Origin: an uncultured Burkholderiales bacterium
GTDB lineage: Bacteria; Pseudomonadota; Gammaproteobacteria; Burkholderiales; Burkholderiaceae_C
Direction of reading: 5' to 3'
NCBI GenBank assembly: GCA_903896615.1
Contig: CAITYM010000052.1
Location: forward strand, 1-51,403
Length of the DNA stretch: 51,403 nucleotides
Position 1 is the stretch's first letter. Each line of letters opens with the position of its first letter. Shown here piece after piece: positions 43,210-51,300 of the stretch. The notes under the pieces are model-generated. The model made no database searches. It saw only the letters and a program-made list of their open reading frames with translations, and had not been told where the DNA came from. A program made the translations under genes and the position numbers.

Positions 43210-45207
43210 TCAACTGCCCCCCATAAAGCGCATACTCTTAGCGCGCCTTGTCCTGATTGCACTTGGAATGCTTGCCAAACCATTGGGTAGCAAAAACAGC
43301 AGTACCAAAATGAGTCCTCCAAGACAGGCTCTCCAGTATTCTGTCTCCCTGGCTGTAAAGTCTTGCAAACCTGTGTAAGCAATTGCTCCAATTAGGGGGC
43401 CTAGACTTGAGTTAATCCCACCCATCAAGACAATGACGAGTGCGTCCACTGAGCGTTGGAGGCCCAAAACATCGGGTGATATATTGCCTTTTGAAAATGC
43501 AAAGAGTGAGCCCGCAAGACCTGCAAAGGCGGAGCTGATGGAGAATGCAATTTGCTGCGCTCGTTTGACATTAACACCTAATGAAATTGCTCTTTTGGCA
43601 CTGTCTCTGGTGGCTTTCAATGTTAATCCGTAAGGAGAATTATTGACCACTTTCAAGGTCAATAAAGAGAGTGTTAAAAGGACAAGCGTCAATTCGTAAA
43701 AGTTTTCCTTTGAACTCCAAAATTCACTTGGCCAAATGCCGGTCAATCCATTTGAGCCTCCCGTAAATCCGTCCCATTGAAAGCAAATCGCCCATAATAG
43801 TTGGGATAGTGCAAGTGTGAGCATAGCTAAATAAATTCCGGATAAACGGGTACAAAGCCAACCTAATATCGTCCCAAAGACCATACAAATTAAGGGTGCT
43901 AGGAGTAGGCACTCTTCCATACTCAACTGAAATGATTTGACCATCAAAGCACTTGCGTAAGCGCCAACTCCAAAATAGGCAGCATGACCAAAAGATATCA
44001 ATCCCCCCGTGCTTAGCAAAAAATGAAGGCTTGCTGCAAATAAAGCAGCAATCATGACATCTATTGCGAGCACCAATACATAGCTATGACTGGGGAGTAA
44101 AAGGGGGAGGGCGCACAAGCCGATAAATAAAAATACACCCATGAATTGGAGTGTTGAATAGGTGCGTTGTCTGTAAGTAAAGGTAAGAAGACCCGGCGTA
44201 ACTGTAGCTCTTAGGTAGGGCAAACCAGCGTAAGCGGATTTGTTCGCGCTTACCTCAACCTCTGCTGAGCTTGGGTTGGTGTTGAAAAGTCCTGAAGGAC
44301 GAATGGTGAGGATCAGTGCCATTAATACAAATTCTGTTGCGAGTGTGAGTTGTGAGAACTCGACCGTGAAGCCCATGAGTGATTGAGCGCCAAGCGTTAT
44401 GCATAACGCTTTTACAATACCCAAAAATAGCGCACAAATATATGCCCCTGTGATGGATCCCATACCTGCAATCACTACGACCACAAAGCAGTCTGTTACT
44501 ACAGAAAGATCTATGCCCAAGTTAGCCGGCGTTCTGACCAGCTCTAGCGCACCGGCCCACCCTGCTAGAGTGCAACCAAAGGTAAATACGGCAGTAAATA
44601 GAGTGTGTGCATTCACGCCCAACGCCTGTAGGGTCTCTTTGTCAGTACTTGCGGCTCGAATGTAGAGTCCAACGCGCGTGTGTTTTAAGGTCCACCAAAT
44701 TGCAAAAAGCACAAGCGGACCAGTCCCAATCAAAAACAGGTCGTAACTTGGAATGGATCTGCCCCATAAATCCACCGAGGCGCTGAGCCCACTGGCCCTT
44801 GGACCTAAGAGATCTTCTGGACCAAATATGAAAAGCGCAGCATCATTGATAATAAGTACAACGGCAAAAGTAGCAAGGAGTTGAACAAGCTCGGGGGCTC
44901 GGTAAATGCGCCTGAGAATAACAAGCTCAACAAACAGACCCAACATCCCAACAAGTGGCCCACTTGCAATCACTGCAATCCAGTAGCTAAACCCTGTGGG
45001 TAGACCCAAGCGATATAGTAAGTAAGGTTGCAAGACTTTAATAAGGCTGTACGAGGTGTACATGCCCAGCATAAAGAATGAGCCGTGTGCAAAATTAATG
45101 ATTCGAGTCACACCGAAAATGAGCGTCAATCCAGCCGCGCCCAAGAAAAGACTAGAGGCGCTTGCCCAACCGTTTATGAGTTGAACGAGGAGGGCGTATA
45201 AATCCAT
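43210..45207 (-). CDS. Fused LivH–LivM permease of a branched-chain-amino-acid-type ABC importer
   Basis: 665 residues. Residues 1–~310 are a LivH domain (LINGWASASSLFLGAAGLTLIFGVTRIINFAHGSFFMLGMY); ~350–650 are a LivM domain with LLSTGGLISFGHAAYFGVGAYASAL, GTILGWLCTRLSGIYLAMLTLALSQLLWA and the cytoplasmic-loop region with ATRDSAKRAISLGVNV…SSAFAGLAGSLFA. Together about 14 hydrophobic segments. No Walker motifs are present, and no livG/livF ATPase lies in the window, so the ATPases must be elsewhere. The binding-protein gene is 60 bases upstream. Position next to aromatic/dehydroshikimate genes suggests the cargo is an aromatic or related acid rather than an amino acid. Confidence 0.93.
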   Translation of the reverse strand: MDLYALLVQLINGWASASSLFLGAAGLTLIFGVTRIINFAHGSFFMLGMYTSYSLIKVLQPYLLYRLGLPTGFSYWIAVIASGPLVGMLGLFVELVILRRIYRAPELVQLLATFAVVLIINDAALFIFGPEDLLGPRASGLSASVDLWGRSIPSYDLFLIGTGPLVLFAIWWTLKHTRVGLYIRAASTDKETLQALGVNAHTLFTAVFTFGCTLAGWAGALELVRTPANLGIDLSVVTDCFVVVVIAGMGSITGAYICALFLGIVKALCITLGAQSLMGFTVEFSQLTLATEFVLMALILTIRPSGLFNTNPSSAEVEVSANKSAYAGLPYLRATVTPGLLTFTYRQRTYSTLQFMGVFLFIGLCALPLLLPSHSYVLVLAIDVMIAALFAASLHFLLSTGGLISFGHAAYFGVGAYASALMVKSFQLSMEECLLLAPLICMVFGTILGWLCTRLSGIYLAMLTLALSQLLWAICFQWDGFTGGSNGLTGIWPSEFWSSKENFYELTLVLLTLSLLTLKVVNNSPYGLTLKATRDSAKRAISLGVNVKRAQQIAFSISSAFAGLAGSLFAFSKGNISPDVLGLQRSVDALVIVLMGGINSSLGPLIGAIAYTGLQDFTARETEYWRACLGGLILVLLFLLPNGLASIPSAIRTRRAKSMRFMGGS

Positions 45208-45267
45208 ACGAACTATGAACTTAGAAGTCTCATTAAATATTTAAAGAGGGGATAAAGAGTGATTGAT

Positions 45268-46530
45268 TTAATTTTGCGGTCTTAGTTTCTTTATCTCTGA
45301 GGGGGTAGGCAAGAAATTAGCGCCGTCCATATATTTGTAATCCACCAAAGTTCCTATGCCGTTATCGTTTTTGAGTTTTCCGACAAAGGCACCCATTGTG
45401 GATTGGTGATCCTCCGCCCTATAAAGAATCTTTCCAAAGGGTGTATTTACACTCAAACCAGAGAAGGCCGAGATTAGCTTTTCAGTCTCTGTGCTGTTAG
45501 CAACTCTTACTCCCTCAGCAATTGATTTAATTAAGGTATATCCCACAACCGAGCCCAAGCGAGGGTAGTCGTTATATTTGTCTTTATATAGTTTAAGGAA
45601 GGCTTTGTGCTCAGCTGTAGTCAATGTACTCCACGGATAGCCGGTCACAACCCAACCATTTGGAGTTTCCTCCTTCAGTGCGTCCAAATACTCTGGCTCT
45701 CCGGTTAACAGGCTCACAACGCCTTTACCCTCAAAGAGCCTGCGAGTATTTCCTTCTCTCACAAATTTTGTTAAGTCGGTACCGAAAAGAACATTAAAAA
45801 TAGCATCGGGCTTTGCGTCTGCTATGGCCTGGGTGACCGATCCAGCATCAACCTTACCAAGAGGAGTTGCCTGCTCGGTGACGAATTCAACACCGGGTTG
45901 GGCAAGCTTTAAAAGTTCTTTAAACGTTGCGGCAGCGGACTGACCGTATTCATAGTTGGGATAAACAATTGCCCAACGCTTTTTATTAAGCTTGACAGCT
46001 TCTGGGACAAGCATCGAGGCTTGCATATAAGTACTTGCACGAAGTCGAAATGTATAGCGGTTTCCGCTTTCCCAAACTATTTTGTCAGTCAACGGTTCGC
46101 CGGCTAGATAAAACACTTTATTTTGTTTCGCAAAATCAGAGAGCGCTAAACCAATGTTGGATAGGTAAGCTCCAGCGAGCAGGTCCACATGTTCATGGCT
46201 CAACAGCTCCTGCGCGGCCCGAACAGCGTCCCCAGGATTTGCGTTATCGTCTCGGGTAATGAGTTCAAACTTTCTTGAGTTGGGGCCTGTATTTGCATTG
46301 ATTTCTTCTATGGCCAACTCCATCCCCTTTTTGTAAGGGATAAGAAACGCAGGTTGAGCTTTGTAGCTATTAATCTCCCCAATCTTTATAATTGGCTGGT
46401 TGCCAAGGGGGGATTCAGCCCAAGTCGTGCCCAAACTTGTGCAAAAAGCTATGCCGACAAGAACCTGACTAATGAGTCCGGGGAGCTGTGAGGTCAAATA
46501 TTTGCCCCGCATTTTGGATGGTATTTTCAT
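45268..46530 (-). CDS. Periplasmic substrate-binding protein of LIV-type ABC importer
   Basis: 420 residues. A signal peptide of ~40 residues ends at TTWAES. The mature type-I periplasmic binding fold begins IIKIGEINSYKAQPAFLIPYKKGMELAIEEIN, followed by LITRDDNANPGDAVRAAQELLSHEHVDLLAGAYLSNIGLALSDFAKQ, as in HAAT-family receptors for aromatic acids and amides. The later YPNYEYGQSAAATFKELL and GYPWSTLTTAEHKAFLKLYKDKYN segments fit. Divergent from the flavin monooxygenase and upstream of the fused permease. Confidence 0.94.
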   Translation of the reverse strand: MKIPSKMRGKYLTSQLPGLISQVLVGIAFCTSLGTTWAESPLGNQPIIKIGEINSYKAQPAFLIPYKKGMELAIEEINANTGPNSRKFELITRDDNANPGDAVRAAQELLSHEHVDLLAGAYLSNIGLALSDFAKQNKVFYLAGEPLTDKIVWESGNRYTFRLRASTYMQASMLVPEAVKLNKKRWAIVYPNYEYGQSAAATFKELLKLAQPGVEFVTEQATPLGKVDAGSVTQAIADAKPDAIFNVLFGTDLTKFVREGNTRRLFEGKGVVSLLTGEPEYLDALKEETPNGWVVTGYPWSTLTTAEHKAFLKLYKDKYNDYPRLGSVVGYTLIKSIAEGVRVANSTETEKLISAFSGLSVNTPFGKILYRAEDHQSTMGAFVGKLKNDNGIGTLVDYKYMDGANFLPTPSEIKKLRPQN

Positions 46531-46612
46531 AAAATGCTCTCAATGCTTAGGCTAACTAATCTAATTCGATCTGATTTAGCAAAAAGTGGGTTGGAAGGAG
46601 ACTGCCTAAGTG

Positions 46613-46639
46613 TATCTGGTGACGCCCGTATATCAGGTG
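46613..46639. promoter_or_regulatory. Direct repeat TATCWGGTG in the divergent regulatory region
   Basis: TATCTGGTG (46613–46621) and TATCAGGTG (46631–46639) are spaced 18 bases apart between the ABC binding-protein gene and the flavin monooxygenase. A 5-bp dyad, CCACT/AGTGG (46713–46717, 46724–46728), lies nearer the monooxygenase, next to a TATTCT −10-like element. Candidate operators only. Confidence 0.35.
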
Positions 46640-46759
46640 TTCACTTTGAAAGAATATGGGTTTTTCATGATTTTATATTTTCCAAAAATCGGCTACAGTC
46701 CTATTAAATTTTCCACTCATAGAAGTGGTATTCTTTGAACTTTATTCTTTTTACTTTAT

Positions 46760-48016
46760 ATGAAAATAACAATCGTAGGCGGCGGTATCGCTGGACTGAG
46801 TTTTGCCCTAAATCTACATGCTAGGGGTATTGACTGTGAGGTATACGAAGCCGTCTCAGAAGTTAAGGAAATAGGAGTCGGTATCACCTTACTTCCCCAT
46901 GCAACGGCTGAGCTCAATAAATTAGGTGTTTTAGGGCAACTTGAGCCACTGGGAATTGAGAATTTAGAGAGTGTGTTTTTTAATAGATACGGACAATTTG
47001 TCTATAAAGAGCTAAGAGGTCGTCATGCAGGCTACAACACGCCTGAGCTTGGTATTCACAGGGGCAGACTTCACAAAGTGCTTTATGAAGCGGCTTTGCA
47101 AAGGCTCGGCCCATCTAAAATCCACACGGGCTATCGCTGTACCGGATTCACACAAACCCAGGGCGCCAATTCTGGTGTTGAGCTGCAAATGGAGTTGGCC
47201 GACGGAACGCATCAAAAGGTCAGTGCAAGTGTTGTCGTTGCTTGTGACGGCGTTAATTCTGCCGTTCGCCGGCAACTCTTCCCAAATGATCAAGTCGCAT
47301 TTGCGGGTATCAACACTTGGCGGGGTGTAAGTGTTCATAAACCAATCTTAAGTGGTAAAAGCTATGTCCGTATTGGTTCTATAGAGACTGGTAAGATGGT
47401 CATTTATCCAATCATTGATAACGTGGACGGAAAGGGCAATCAGTTGATTAACTGGGTCGCAGAGATTCAAGAGGATCATAAAGCGATGAATGATTGGAAT
47501 AAGCCAGGTAAGTTAGAGGACTTCCTTCCCACTTTTGACAAATGGCGCTACGATTGGTTGGATGTCGCTGAATTGATTAGCACTGCGGATCATATCTTAG
47601 AGTATCCGATGGTTGATAAAAACCCCTTGCCGCAATGGACATTTGGTACTGTGACTTTGATGGGCGATGCAGCACATCCAATGTACCCCAGGGGTTCAAA
47701 TGGATCGGCTCAGGCCATCATAGATGCACGCACGTTGGCCGATTGTTTGAAAGATGCATTTAATGCTGGAGGTGCAGGAACTGAGAGCGCAACTCAAGCT
47801 TTGATGGACTATGAAAGCAAACGACTTGAAACAACTGGTAAAGTGGTTACAACCAACCGTAGCCTACCGCCTGATGCGATTATTATGAAAGCCGATGAGT
47901 TGAGTAAGGGGCAGCCTTTTGAGAGTATTGACGATTTGATCAGTCAAGAGGAATTACGCCAAATTTCTGAGAATTACAAAAAGATTGCAGGCTTTGCATT
48001 AACTCCTAACTCCTAA
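46760..48016 (+). CDS. PhzS-like FAD-dependent aromatic monooxygenase
   Basis: 418-residue group A flavin monooxygenase. The FAD fold ITIVGGGIAGLSFALNLHARG is at the N-terminus, the DG motif in VVVACDGVNSAVRRQLFP, and the second FAD motif in LMGDAAHPMYPRGSNGSAQAIIDARTLADCL. The overall pattern, including IGVGITLLPHATAELNKLGVL, TWRGVS, LINWVAEIQ and EYPMVDKNPLPQWTFG, follows the PhzS/flavin-dependent hydroxylase branch. It hydroxylates aromatic acids, possibly with decarboxylation, but the substrate is not identifiable. No signal. Divergent from the ABC binding-protein gene and convergent with the dehydroshikimate dehydratase half. Confidence 0.9.
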   Translation: MKITIVGGGIAGLSFALNLHARGIDCEVYEAVSEVKEIGVGITLLPHATAELNKLGVLGQLEPLGIENLESVFFNRYGQFVYKELRGRHAGYNTPELGIHRGRLHKVLYEAALQRLGPSKIHTGYRCTGFTQTQGANSGVELQMELADGTHQKVSASVVVACDGVNSAVRRQLFPNDQVAFAGINTWRGVSVHKPILSGKSYVRIGSIETGKMVIYPIIDNVDGKGNQLINWVAEIQEDHKAMNDWNKPGKLEDFLPTFDKWRYDWLDVAELISTADHILEYPMVDKNPLPQWTFGTVTLMGDAAHPMYPRGSNGSAQAIIDARTLADCLKDAFNAGGAGTESATQALMDYESKRLETTGKVVTTNRSLPPDAIIMKADELSKGQPFESIDDLISQEELRQISENYKKIAGFALTPNS

Positions 48017-48030
48017 CTCCTAACTCCTAG
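48000..48030 (+). repeat. 7-bp repeat spanning the monooxygenase stop codon
   Basis: About four tandem copies of a 7-base unit (AACTCCT and its shift) cover the last codons and stop of the flavin monooxygenase. Since 7 is not a multiple of three, a copy-number change would shift the C-terminal reading frame by a few residues and move the stop. Confidence 0.88.
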
Positions 48031-48129
48031 CTCCTTATTCATGAGCTTGCGCTGCGCGTAGGAGCCCCATCCATTTCCTGCGTACGCGTTGTTAAGCTCA
48101 GGCCAGACAAGCACAAGCACAGGCATGCT

Positions 48130-49038
48130 TTAATGTGCTGACTGAGCGCTACGCAATCTAATTTTATTTGGCAAGGGGACGGAGCGTTTTAGGACGTCCT
48201 CCCCCAACCACTGCGCACACCGCATCGCACGGGTTGCAACTGTATCAAGTGGAAGTTGCTGATAGTCATCATTGAAGACCTCAAAGCTGTAGTCCCCTCT
48301 GTAGCCGAGTTTGTAAAGGCGTGAGACTAGATCAGCTAAGAACTCACTATGAACACCTTCGCCAGGAAAAACTCTAAAGTGTCGGGCTGTTGTAATGCGC
48401 TCCTCAACAGAGCGGATCTCTTGCCACATAAAGTCAGCGAGTTGCACTAAAAATATCTTCTCAGGATCAATCATTTCTAAATTATCTAAGGATGATTTAG
48501 TCGCAAGTATGTGAAATGAATCAATCCCGATTCCAAGGTTTGGCATATCCGCAATTTCAATGACGTCCCACGCTTGAGCGAACTCATTTATCGTTCTACC
48601 CCAAGATAGCCCCTCATAGGCTATTTTGATCCCTTTGGGGATAGCGAGCATAGCGAGCTTCCTCAAATCTTTTGCTAAATCGTCAACATTCTCTGTAGCG
48701 TGTGTGGATGTGGATGAACAGACCAGTAAGACTTTTGAGCCTAGGGCTGCACACATCTCAAGCATGGACTTTGCAATATCAATTTTGTAGTCATGTAAAT
48801 GGCCACTTAATCCTTCAAAGTCTCTGAGCACTTGAAATCCAGTTACGCGAAGTCCACTTTGCTTTACGGCCTGAATGGCTGCATCCAATCCTTGGGGATG
48901 TCCAACCACATCTCTTGCATTGAGCATGAGTTGATCAAATCCGGCGGCCTTTATTGCCTTTAGCTTTGCCTCTAAGGTGCCAGCAAGTGAGATGGTATCC
49001 ATCCCAAAGTCTGAAAGATTTCCAATTAGGGGATTCAT
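48130..49038 (-). CDS. 3-dehydroshikimate dehydratase, TIM-barrel half of a split QuiC
   Basis: 302 residues (ATG 49038, AAGGAA ribosome binding site 7 bases upstream; the in-frame TTG at 49056 is less likely). The protein follows the N-terminal TIM-barrel domain of QuiC: FQVLRDFEGL, VLLVCSSTST, IAYEGLSWGRTINEFAQAWDVI, NLGIGIDSFHIL, IFLVQLAD, ARHFRVFPGEG and YSFEVFND. The metal and active-site residues E142, D173, Q199 and E253 match the QuiC set. It should dehydrate 3-dehydroshikimate to protocatechuate. In Pseudomonas this domain is fused to an HPPD-like C-terminal domain; here that domain is a separate upstream gene. Confidence 0.88.
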   Translation of the reverse strand: MNPLIGNLSDFGMDTISLAGTLEAKLKAIKAAGFDQLMLNARDVVGHPQGLDAAIQAVKQSGLRVTGFQVLRDFEGLSGHLHDYKIDIAKSMLEMCAALGSKVLLVCSSTSTHATENVDDLAKDLRKLAMLAIPKGIKIAYEGLSWGRTINEFAQAWDVIEIADMPNLGIGIDSFHILATKSSLDNLEMIDPEKIFLVQLADFMWQEIRSVEERITTARHFRVFPGEGVHSEFLADLVSRLYKLGYRGDYSFEVFNDDYQQLPLDTVATRAMRCAQWLGEDVLKRSVPLPNKIRLRSAQSAH

Positions 49039-49052
49039 GTTGGATTCCTTAA

Positions 49053-49931
49053 TCAACGCTTGACGAGTTCAAAGCTTATCGCGCCTAACCAAGTTCGAGT
49101 TAGGGCACCTTTATCTTCAGTATGAACCGTAGGAGACTCGATAAATTCGACGCCTTTTGTCCTTAGGTCCTTGACCGCTTCAAAAACGCTGGGGGTGCTA
49201 AACGCTACTCGTTGAAAGCGCTCATCCTCGTCAACGCTTAGGAGTCCAACCTCTGGTTCAATCAGTTGCAAGAAGAACTGACGGCATGGGCTCCTCAGTA
49301 TGGTGCCTTTGGGCAAAATGCCGAATATCGTACCTGTAGGTAGCATTTCAAAACCAAACAGTGAACAGTAAAATTCACTCCAATCCTCAGCCCTATCGTT
49401 GCCAATGTACTGAACGATTCCAAAGAGTTTGATGTCATGTAAAGCACTAGGGCGTTGATCAACGGATGGAATGGGTGTGAAGTCAACATCGTAAATAGAA
49501 AACTCTTTGTAACGATCGACAAAGTAAATACGACTAGACCCGACACCGTGTACAGCAGGAATATTTAATTCCATTACCTCAACTTGGGTGGGCACTGCCC
49601 AGGCCCCAAGCTCAAGCGCGCGGTGATAGGCTGCTGAGGCGTCTCTAACGCGTAGGGCAATAGCAGCTAATACGGGAGTCTCAGTTGGACTCGAGCGGTG
49701 AGAGAGTCCCGCATCATGAGCATTAATAATTATGTTTATGTCGCCTTGTCGGTAAAGCGTAACCTCGCGTGAGCGGTGTCTTGCAATGGGTCGAAATCCC
49801 ATCATCTCAAGCACTTGTCCAAGTGCTTGGGGTTTAGAGGTTGCATATTCAATGAATTCGATGCCCTCCATGCCCAGTGGGTTTAGATTGTCTGGAATAG
49901 CTTCGCGGGCACTCTTAGGGGCGTCTGACAT
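49053..49931 (-). CDS. HPPD-like double-VOC protein, C-terminal half of a split QuiC
   Basis: 292 residues (ATG 49931, GGAGA upstream; a GTG at 49946 is possible). It follows the C-terminal hydroxyphenylpyruvate-dioxygenase-like domain of QuiC: the GMEGIEFIEYATSKPQALGQVLEMMGFRPIARHRSREVTLYRQGDINIIIN pattern and, in the second VOC repeat, HDIKLFGIVQYIGNDRAEDWSEFYCSLFGFEML and LGAISFELVKR. Whether it keeps a metal site is uncertain; the terminal Glu is present, but the usual D-H motif reads L-H-D-I-K here. It precedes the dehydratase half with 14 bases between them, so the two are co-transcribed. Confidence 0.85.
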   Translation of the reverse strand: MSDAPKSAREAIPDNLNPLGMEGIEFIEYATSKPQALGQVLEMMGFRPIARHRSREVTLYRQGDINIIINAHDAGLSHRSSPTETPVLAAIALRVRDASAAYHRALELGAWAVPTQVEVMELNIPAVHGVGSSRIYFVDRYKEFSIYDVDFTPIPSVDQRPSALHDIKLFGIVQYIGNDRAEDWSEFYCSLFGFEMLPTGTIFGILPKGTILRSPCRQFFLQLIEPEVGLLSVDEDERFQRVAFSTPSVFEAVKDLRTKGVEFIESPTVHTEDKGALTRTWLGAISFELVKR

Positions 49932-50285
49932 GAATGATTTCTCCACAGTTTGAAAGGTAAGACGATGTAGTTAGTGAATCAGGATTGAGCGTGATCTTGA
50001 GCTTGAGCTAGATTGTGTTTGCATCCCCGTCCAGGATAAGGTCTTCCAGTAGAGAGTCAAATCGTAACTCTCAAGTCCCCGTGCGGGGGATTTTTCATCC
50101 AAATACTTTATTCCCACAACGGGGCAGGTCAACTCAAGTGGCATCAGTTATATTGGGTTAGTTGGAATTGCTATAGGACAGTTGGGGACTGTTAGTTGTA
50201 GATTTTAGATTTTTAAATCGAGCTTGAAATTATTGCGATCAATCATTGTACGTAAGTAGGGTTTTTACGGGACGCTGAAGGCTAT
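49932..50285. other. Intergenic region upstream of the split quiC genes
   Basis: 354 bases with no credible protein gene. It holds the promoter of the minus-strand dehydratase pair and, on the plus strand, a hairpin–terminator arrangement described as a candidate small RNA (50021–50095). Sequence from 50100 to 50285 shows nothing recognisable. Confidence 0.55.
50021..50095 (+). ncRNA. Candidate small RNA with intrinsic terminator
   Basis: A promoter-like TTGAGC (49985–49990) and TAGATT (50009–50014) with an 18-base spacer precedes about 75 bases ending in two hairpins: GAGAGT/ACTCTC (50052–50057, 50067–50072) and a terminator-like AAGTCCCC/GGGGATTT pair (50073–50080, 50086–50093) followed by further T. 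No plus-strand gene ends here, so the terminator implies an unannotated transcript. Homology to a known sRNA could not be tested. Confidence 0.35.
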
Positions 50286-50861
50286 CTAATGTTGGTTTTT
50301 GGTTTGAACGCAGGAATCTACGCTTAGCAGAGTCAAAAGAGGTAAGCTAACTCCCCAACATAGGGACGTAATTACGACTGCATTTAAAGTCGTAAAGTGC
50401 AAAACTCCTAACCGTTGGCCTGCGTAGTACGACAGCGTGCCCGTTAAAGCTCCAACCAAACTAACCCAAGGACCAATTTTTTTCAACCACCCAAGGGACT
50501 GATTAAGCGAGGCCCCAAGACTTAACCATAAGCAAGTCATCCAAAAGGGTTGTGTGCCGTTCAGATAACCTTGGTAAGCACCCGCAAAATAGATTAATTG
50601 ATTTTGAATGAGTAAGGTATCTACGACCCATCCTAGTGTTGCGACCTTAAAGATGAGTCCAAGTTCTGAGCTTCTGTCATTACTAAAAAAAATATGTTGA
50701 GCGATGTAAACAAGTGTCGCGAAGATAATCCAAATTAAATTAAATGGGAATGTCTCGTTAACTGTGAACGCGCATGCAAACCAGACAATTTGGAATCCAA
50801 TTGCATTGCAAAATATCTTTAACAAATTAGAATCCTTCCGGTATTCAATAGCCCACTCCAT
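50286..50861 (-). CDS. DUF2878-like inner-membrane protein
   Basis: 191 residues with about five to six hydrophobic segments. The pattern NAIGFQIVWFACAFT, VYIAQHIFF, LGLIFKVATLGWVVDTLLIQNQLIYF and PFWMTCLWLSLGASLNQSLGWL matches the DUF2878 family as I recall it. The family's function is unknown. ATG at 50861 overlaps the promoter area of the divergent tRNA-Thr. No partner gene is nearby. Confidence 0.75.
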   Translation of the reverse strand: MEWAIEYRKDSNLLKIFCNAIGFQIVWFACAFTVNETFPFNLIWIIFATLVYIAQHIFFSNDRSSELGLIFKVATLGWVVDTLLIQNQLIYFAGAYQGYLNGTQPFWMTCLWLSLGASLNQSLGWLKKIGPWVSLVGALTGTLSYYAGQRLGVLHFTTLNAVVITSLCWGVSLPLLTLLSVDSCVQTKNQH

Positions 50862-50884
50862 TAAAAATAATATAATTATTCTGT

Positions 50885-50960
50885 GCCGAAGTAGCTCAGT
50901 TGGTAGAGCAGCTCATTCGTAATGAGAAGGTCGGGAGTTCAATTCTTCTCTTCGGCACCA
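50885..50960 (+). tRNA. tRNA-Thr (anticodon CGT)
   Basis: A 76-base cloverleaf with encoded CCA. The acceptor stem GCCGAAG pairs with CTTCGGC, the D-arm GCTC/GAGC is perfect, and the anticodon loop TTCGTAA carries CGT. The T-stem has two G·U pairs. TATAAT lies at 50871–50876, nine bases upstream. Confidence 0.95.
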
Positions 50961-51300
50961 CTCAATGAGTTTGGTTGTACTTTAAAGTTCAAGCAGTCAG
51001 TGCCATGCCCGTAGGTTCAGACGAGGTAACCTCAAAGAGCATTGTACTTGTGCAGCTTGCAGATACAGTTGATTGCTTTATGCGGCAACCTTCAAAATTG
51101 GCCTTGCCGATATTAAATATACTTATGGCCCTAATTACTTGATCGGCACGCTCCCCTGAAAACTGTTTTGTCGGTAGAACTCTTTCAAATAGTCCTGGAG
51201 GGGTTAGAGATGGCGGAGTAAAAAAATTTTTCCATTTTTTAAAAAACTCGCAAATGGCCAGAGCTCATGTTTACCGTGACAGATAGCTCTTTTTAAAAGA
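50961..51300. other. Region between tRNA-Thr and fbp with no supported gene
   Basis: 340 bases. The minus strand is open without stops from 50989 to about 51265 but lacks a credible start codon. An ATG in another frame sits at a run of A5T7 in its 5' part, so a frameshifted remnant is possible; no family is recognised. A 44-codon plus-strand frame from 51004 has no support. No tRNA terminator was identified with confidence. Confidence 0.4.

Noticed and set aside
46760-48016. Flavin monooxygenase as salicylate or 4-hydroxybenzoate hydroxylase
   Set aside because: The motif pattern follows the PhzS/flavin-dependent branch more closely, so a specific substrate name is not supported.
51004-51138. 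44-codon plus-strand frame after tRNA-Thr
   Set aside because: No ribosome binding site and no recognisable protein features.
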